The notes beneath the pieces were generated by a model, which saw only the letters and a list, made by a program, of their open reading frames with translations, ran no database searches and was not told the DNA's origin. The translations under genes were made by a program, and so were the position numbers. A stretch of DNA of 6,208 bases, taken from Bacillota bacterium. Its GTDB lineage: Bacteria; Bacillota; Sulfobacillia; JAJZYS01; JAJYTV01. Positions 5,378 to 6,208 of this stretch are shown one piece after another. The stretch is from contig JAJYTV010000120.1 of NCBI GenBank assembly GCA_021792885.1, positions 1-6,208 on the forward strand, read 5' to 3'. How positions within the stretch are numbered: the stretch's first letter is position 1; each line of letters opens with the position of its first letter.

Positions 5378-6121
5378 TCAGCGGCCGAGGAACTGGCGGA
5401 CTTTCTGCAGCGCGCGGCGCTCGATGCGCGAGATGCGCACCTGGTGCGTTTGGAGCCGCGTCGCCACCTCCTGCTGCGTCTGGTCCGCGAAGAAGCGAAG
5501 GAACAGGACGGCCCGCTCCTCCTCGGTGAGCGCCTTGAGCGCTTCGCGCAGGTCGACGCGATCGATCGCCTGCATGTCGTAGGCGGACTCGTCCTCCAGC
5601 CGGTCGATGCGCAGGAGGTCGTCGCGGTCGCCGTGCCCGATCACCTCGTCGAGCGAGTGCACCGCCTGCGTCGCCTCGAGTGCCTCGAGCACCTCGTCGA
5701 CCGCGATCCCCGCCTCGTCCGCGATCTCCTTCGGCGTCGGCTCGCGGCCGCTCTGCGCCTGCAGCGCCTCGGCGACGCGCCGCAGCTGCGCCGCGCGCTC
5801 GCGGATGCGCCGGCTGACCTTGATCTGCCCGTAATCGCGCAGGTAGCGCCGTATCTCGCCGATGATCAGCGGTACGGCGTAGGTGGAGAAACGCACCCCG
5901 TACGACTCGTCGAAGCGCTCGCAGGCGCGCCAAAGGCCGATCGAACCGATCTGGAAGAGATCCTCGGGTTCGACGCCCCGGCCGGAGAAGCGCGTGACGA
6001 TCGACCATACGAGTCGCGAATTCTGCGCGATGAGCTGCTCTCTAGCCTGCGCCTCGCCATTGCGGACCCGGCGCAGGAGGTTCATCTGCTCTCGGTGCAG
6101 GCGGTCCGCCGAGGGCGACAT
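5378..6121 (-). CDS. sigF: RNA polymerase sporulation sigma factor SigF
   Basis: Forespore-specific sigma factor that starts gene expression in the small compartment after asymmetric division. The 247 residues have region 2 (about 35-105) with RLVWSIVTRF, EDLFQIGSIGLWRACERFD and VRFSTYAVPLIIGEIRRYLRD; region 3 (about 106-180) with REPTPKEIADEAGI; and region 4 (about 195-243) with LTEEERAVLFLRFFADQTQQEVA. SigG is the closest relative and shares these motifs, but the spoIIAB end directly upstream decides for SigF. ATG 6121 overlaps the spoIIAB stop by one base (TGATG) and has GGAGG 7 bases upstream, so the anti-sigma and sigma are translationally coupled. One oddity is that the second half of the region 4 helix-turn-helix reads RLQTHQVRISR where relatives have RLGISQVQVSR. 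The gene would be transcribed from a promoter upstream of spoIIAA, outside the window. Confidence 0.94.
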   Translation of the reverse strand: MSPSADRLHREQMNLLRRVRNGEAQAREQLIAQNSRLVWSIVTRFSGRGVEPEDLFQIGSIGLWRACERFDESYGVRFSTYAVPLIIGEIRRYLRDYGQIKVSRRIRERAAQLRRVAEALQAQSGREPTPKEIADEAGIAVDEVLEALEATQAVHSLDEVIGHGDRDDLLRIDRLEDESAYDMQAIDRVDLREALKALTEEERAVLFLRFFADQTQQEVATRLQTHQVRISRIERRALQKVRQFLGR

Positions 6122-6208
6122 CAGCTTGCCTCCGCTGGGGCCTCCCGGCGCTTGCGCATCACGATCCGGGTGCCCTGCCCCGGCACGGACTCGACCGCAA
6201 ATTCGTCG
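6121..6208 (-). CDS. spoIIAB: Anti-sigma F factor SpoIIAB, C-terminal end only (partial)
   Basis: The last 28 codons of a gene that enters from beyond the right edge. They read DEFAVESVPGQGTRIVMRKR followed by a polar tail REAPAEAS and TGA. The VPGQGTRIVMRK stretch fits the G2 box and last strand of GHKL/histidine-kinase-type ATPases, and its place directly upstream of sigF, with a one-base stop/start overlap, identifies it as SpoIIAB. In known spore formers this serine kinase binds SigF and phosphorylates SpoIIAA. The catalytic part lies outside the window, so only the position and the tail support the name. Confidence 0.82.
   Translation of the reverse strand, partial: DEFAVESVPGQGTRIVMRKRREAPAEAS

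Noticed and set aside
5660..5700. Repeated CCTCGAG/CCTCG units inside sigF.
   Set aside because: They come from repeated Glu-Ala-Leu codons in a helix (LEALEATQ) and do not form a regular repeat.

Overview
The window reads as chromosomal DNA of a GC-rich, endospore-forming Bacillota (Firmicutes). The evidence is a sporulation locus (spoIIAB, sigF, spoVAC, spoVAD, spoVAE) next to scpA/scpB, with strong GGAGG-type ribosome binding sites and translationally coupled genes. The high GC content recalls lineages such as Symbiobacterium, Thermaerobacter, Sulfobacillus or Limnochorda, but the sequence alone does not let me choose among them.

Layout from left to right. (1) Positions 1-843, plus strand: the 3' part of a ClC-type chloride channel/antiporter gene, giving the last membrane segment, a CBS pair and a C-terminal RCK_C/TrkA-C-like domain. 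(2) 855-900: a long hairpin between convergent genes. (3) 911-2651, minus strand: an operon scpA - scpB - DUF2953-like membrane protein, with a plausible sigma-A promoter at 2683-2711. (4) 2845-3160, plus strand: the decayed remains of an AraC-family regulator, with two frameshifts and an apparent internal deletion. (5) 3167-3195: a terminator hairpin for the next operon. (6) 3205-5053, minus strand: spoVAC - spoVAD - spoVAE, coupled by 4-base overlaps. (7) 5088-5115: a second hairpin, then a dodecin gene at 5121-5321. (8) 5378-6208, minus strand: sigF and the 3' end of spoIIAB.

How the genes work together. SpoIIAB is the anti-sigma factor that holds SigF inactive until forespore engulfment begins, and SigF starts the forespore programme. 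In known spore formers spoVA genes are switched on late in the forespore by SigG and build the channel that loads dipicolinic acid into the spore. ScpA and ScpB join SMC in the condensin complex that compacts and segregates the chromosome. The order sigF - spoVA - scpAB recalls the same region of Bacillus subtilis, so the block looks ancestral rather than acquired. Two things stand out: a flavin-binding dodecin gene sits between sigF and spoVAC, and a ruined AraC regulator sits between the spoVA and scp operons. I see no RNA genes, CRISPR arrays, insertion sequences or prophage genes. Nothing here amounts to an undescribed system.
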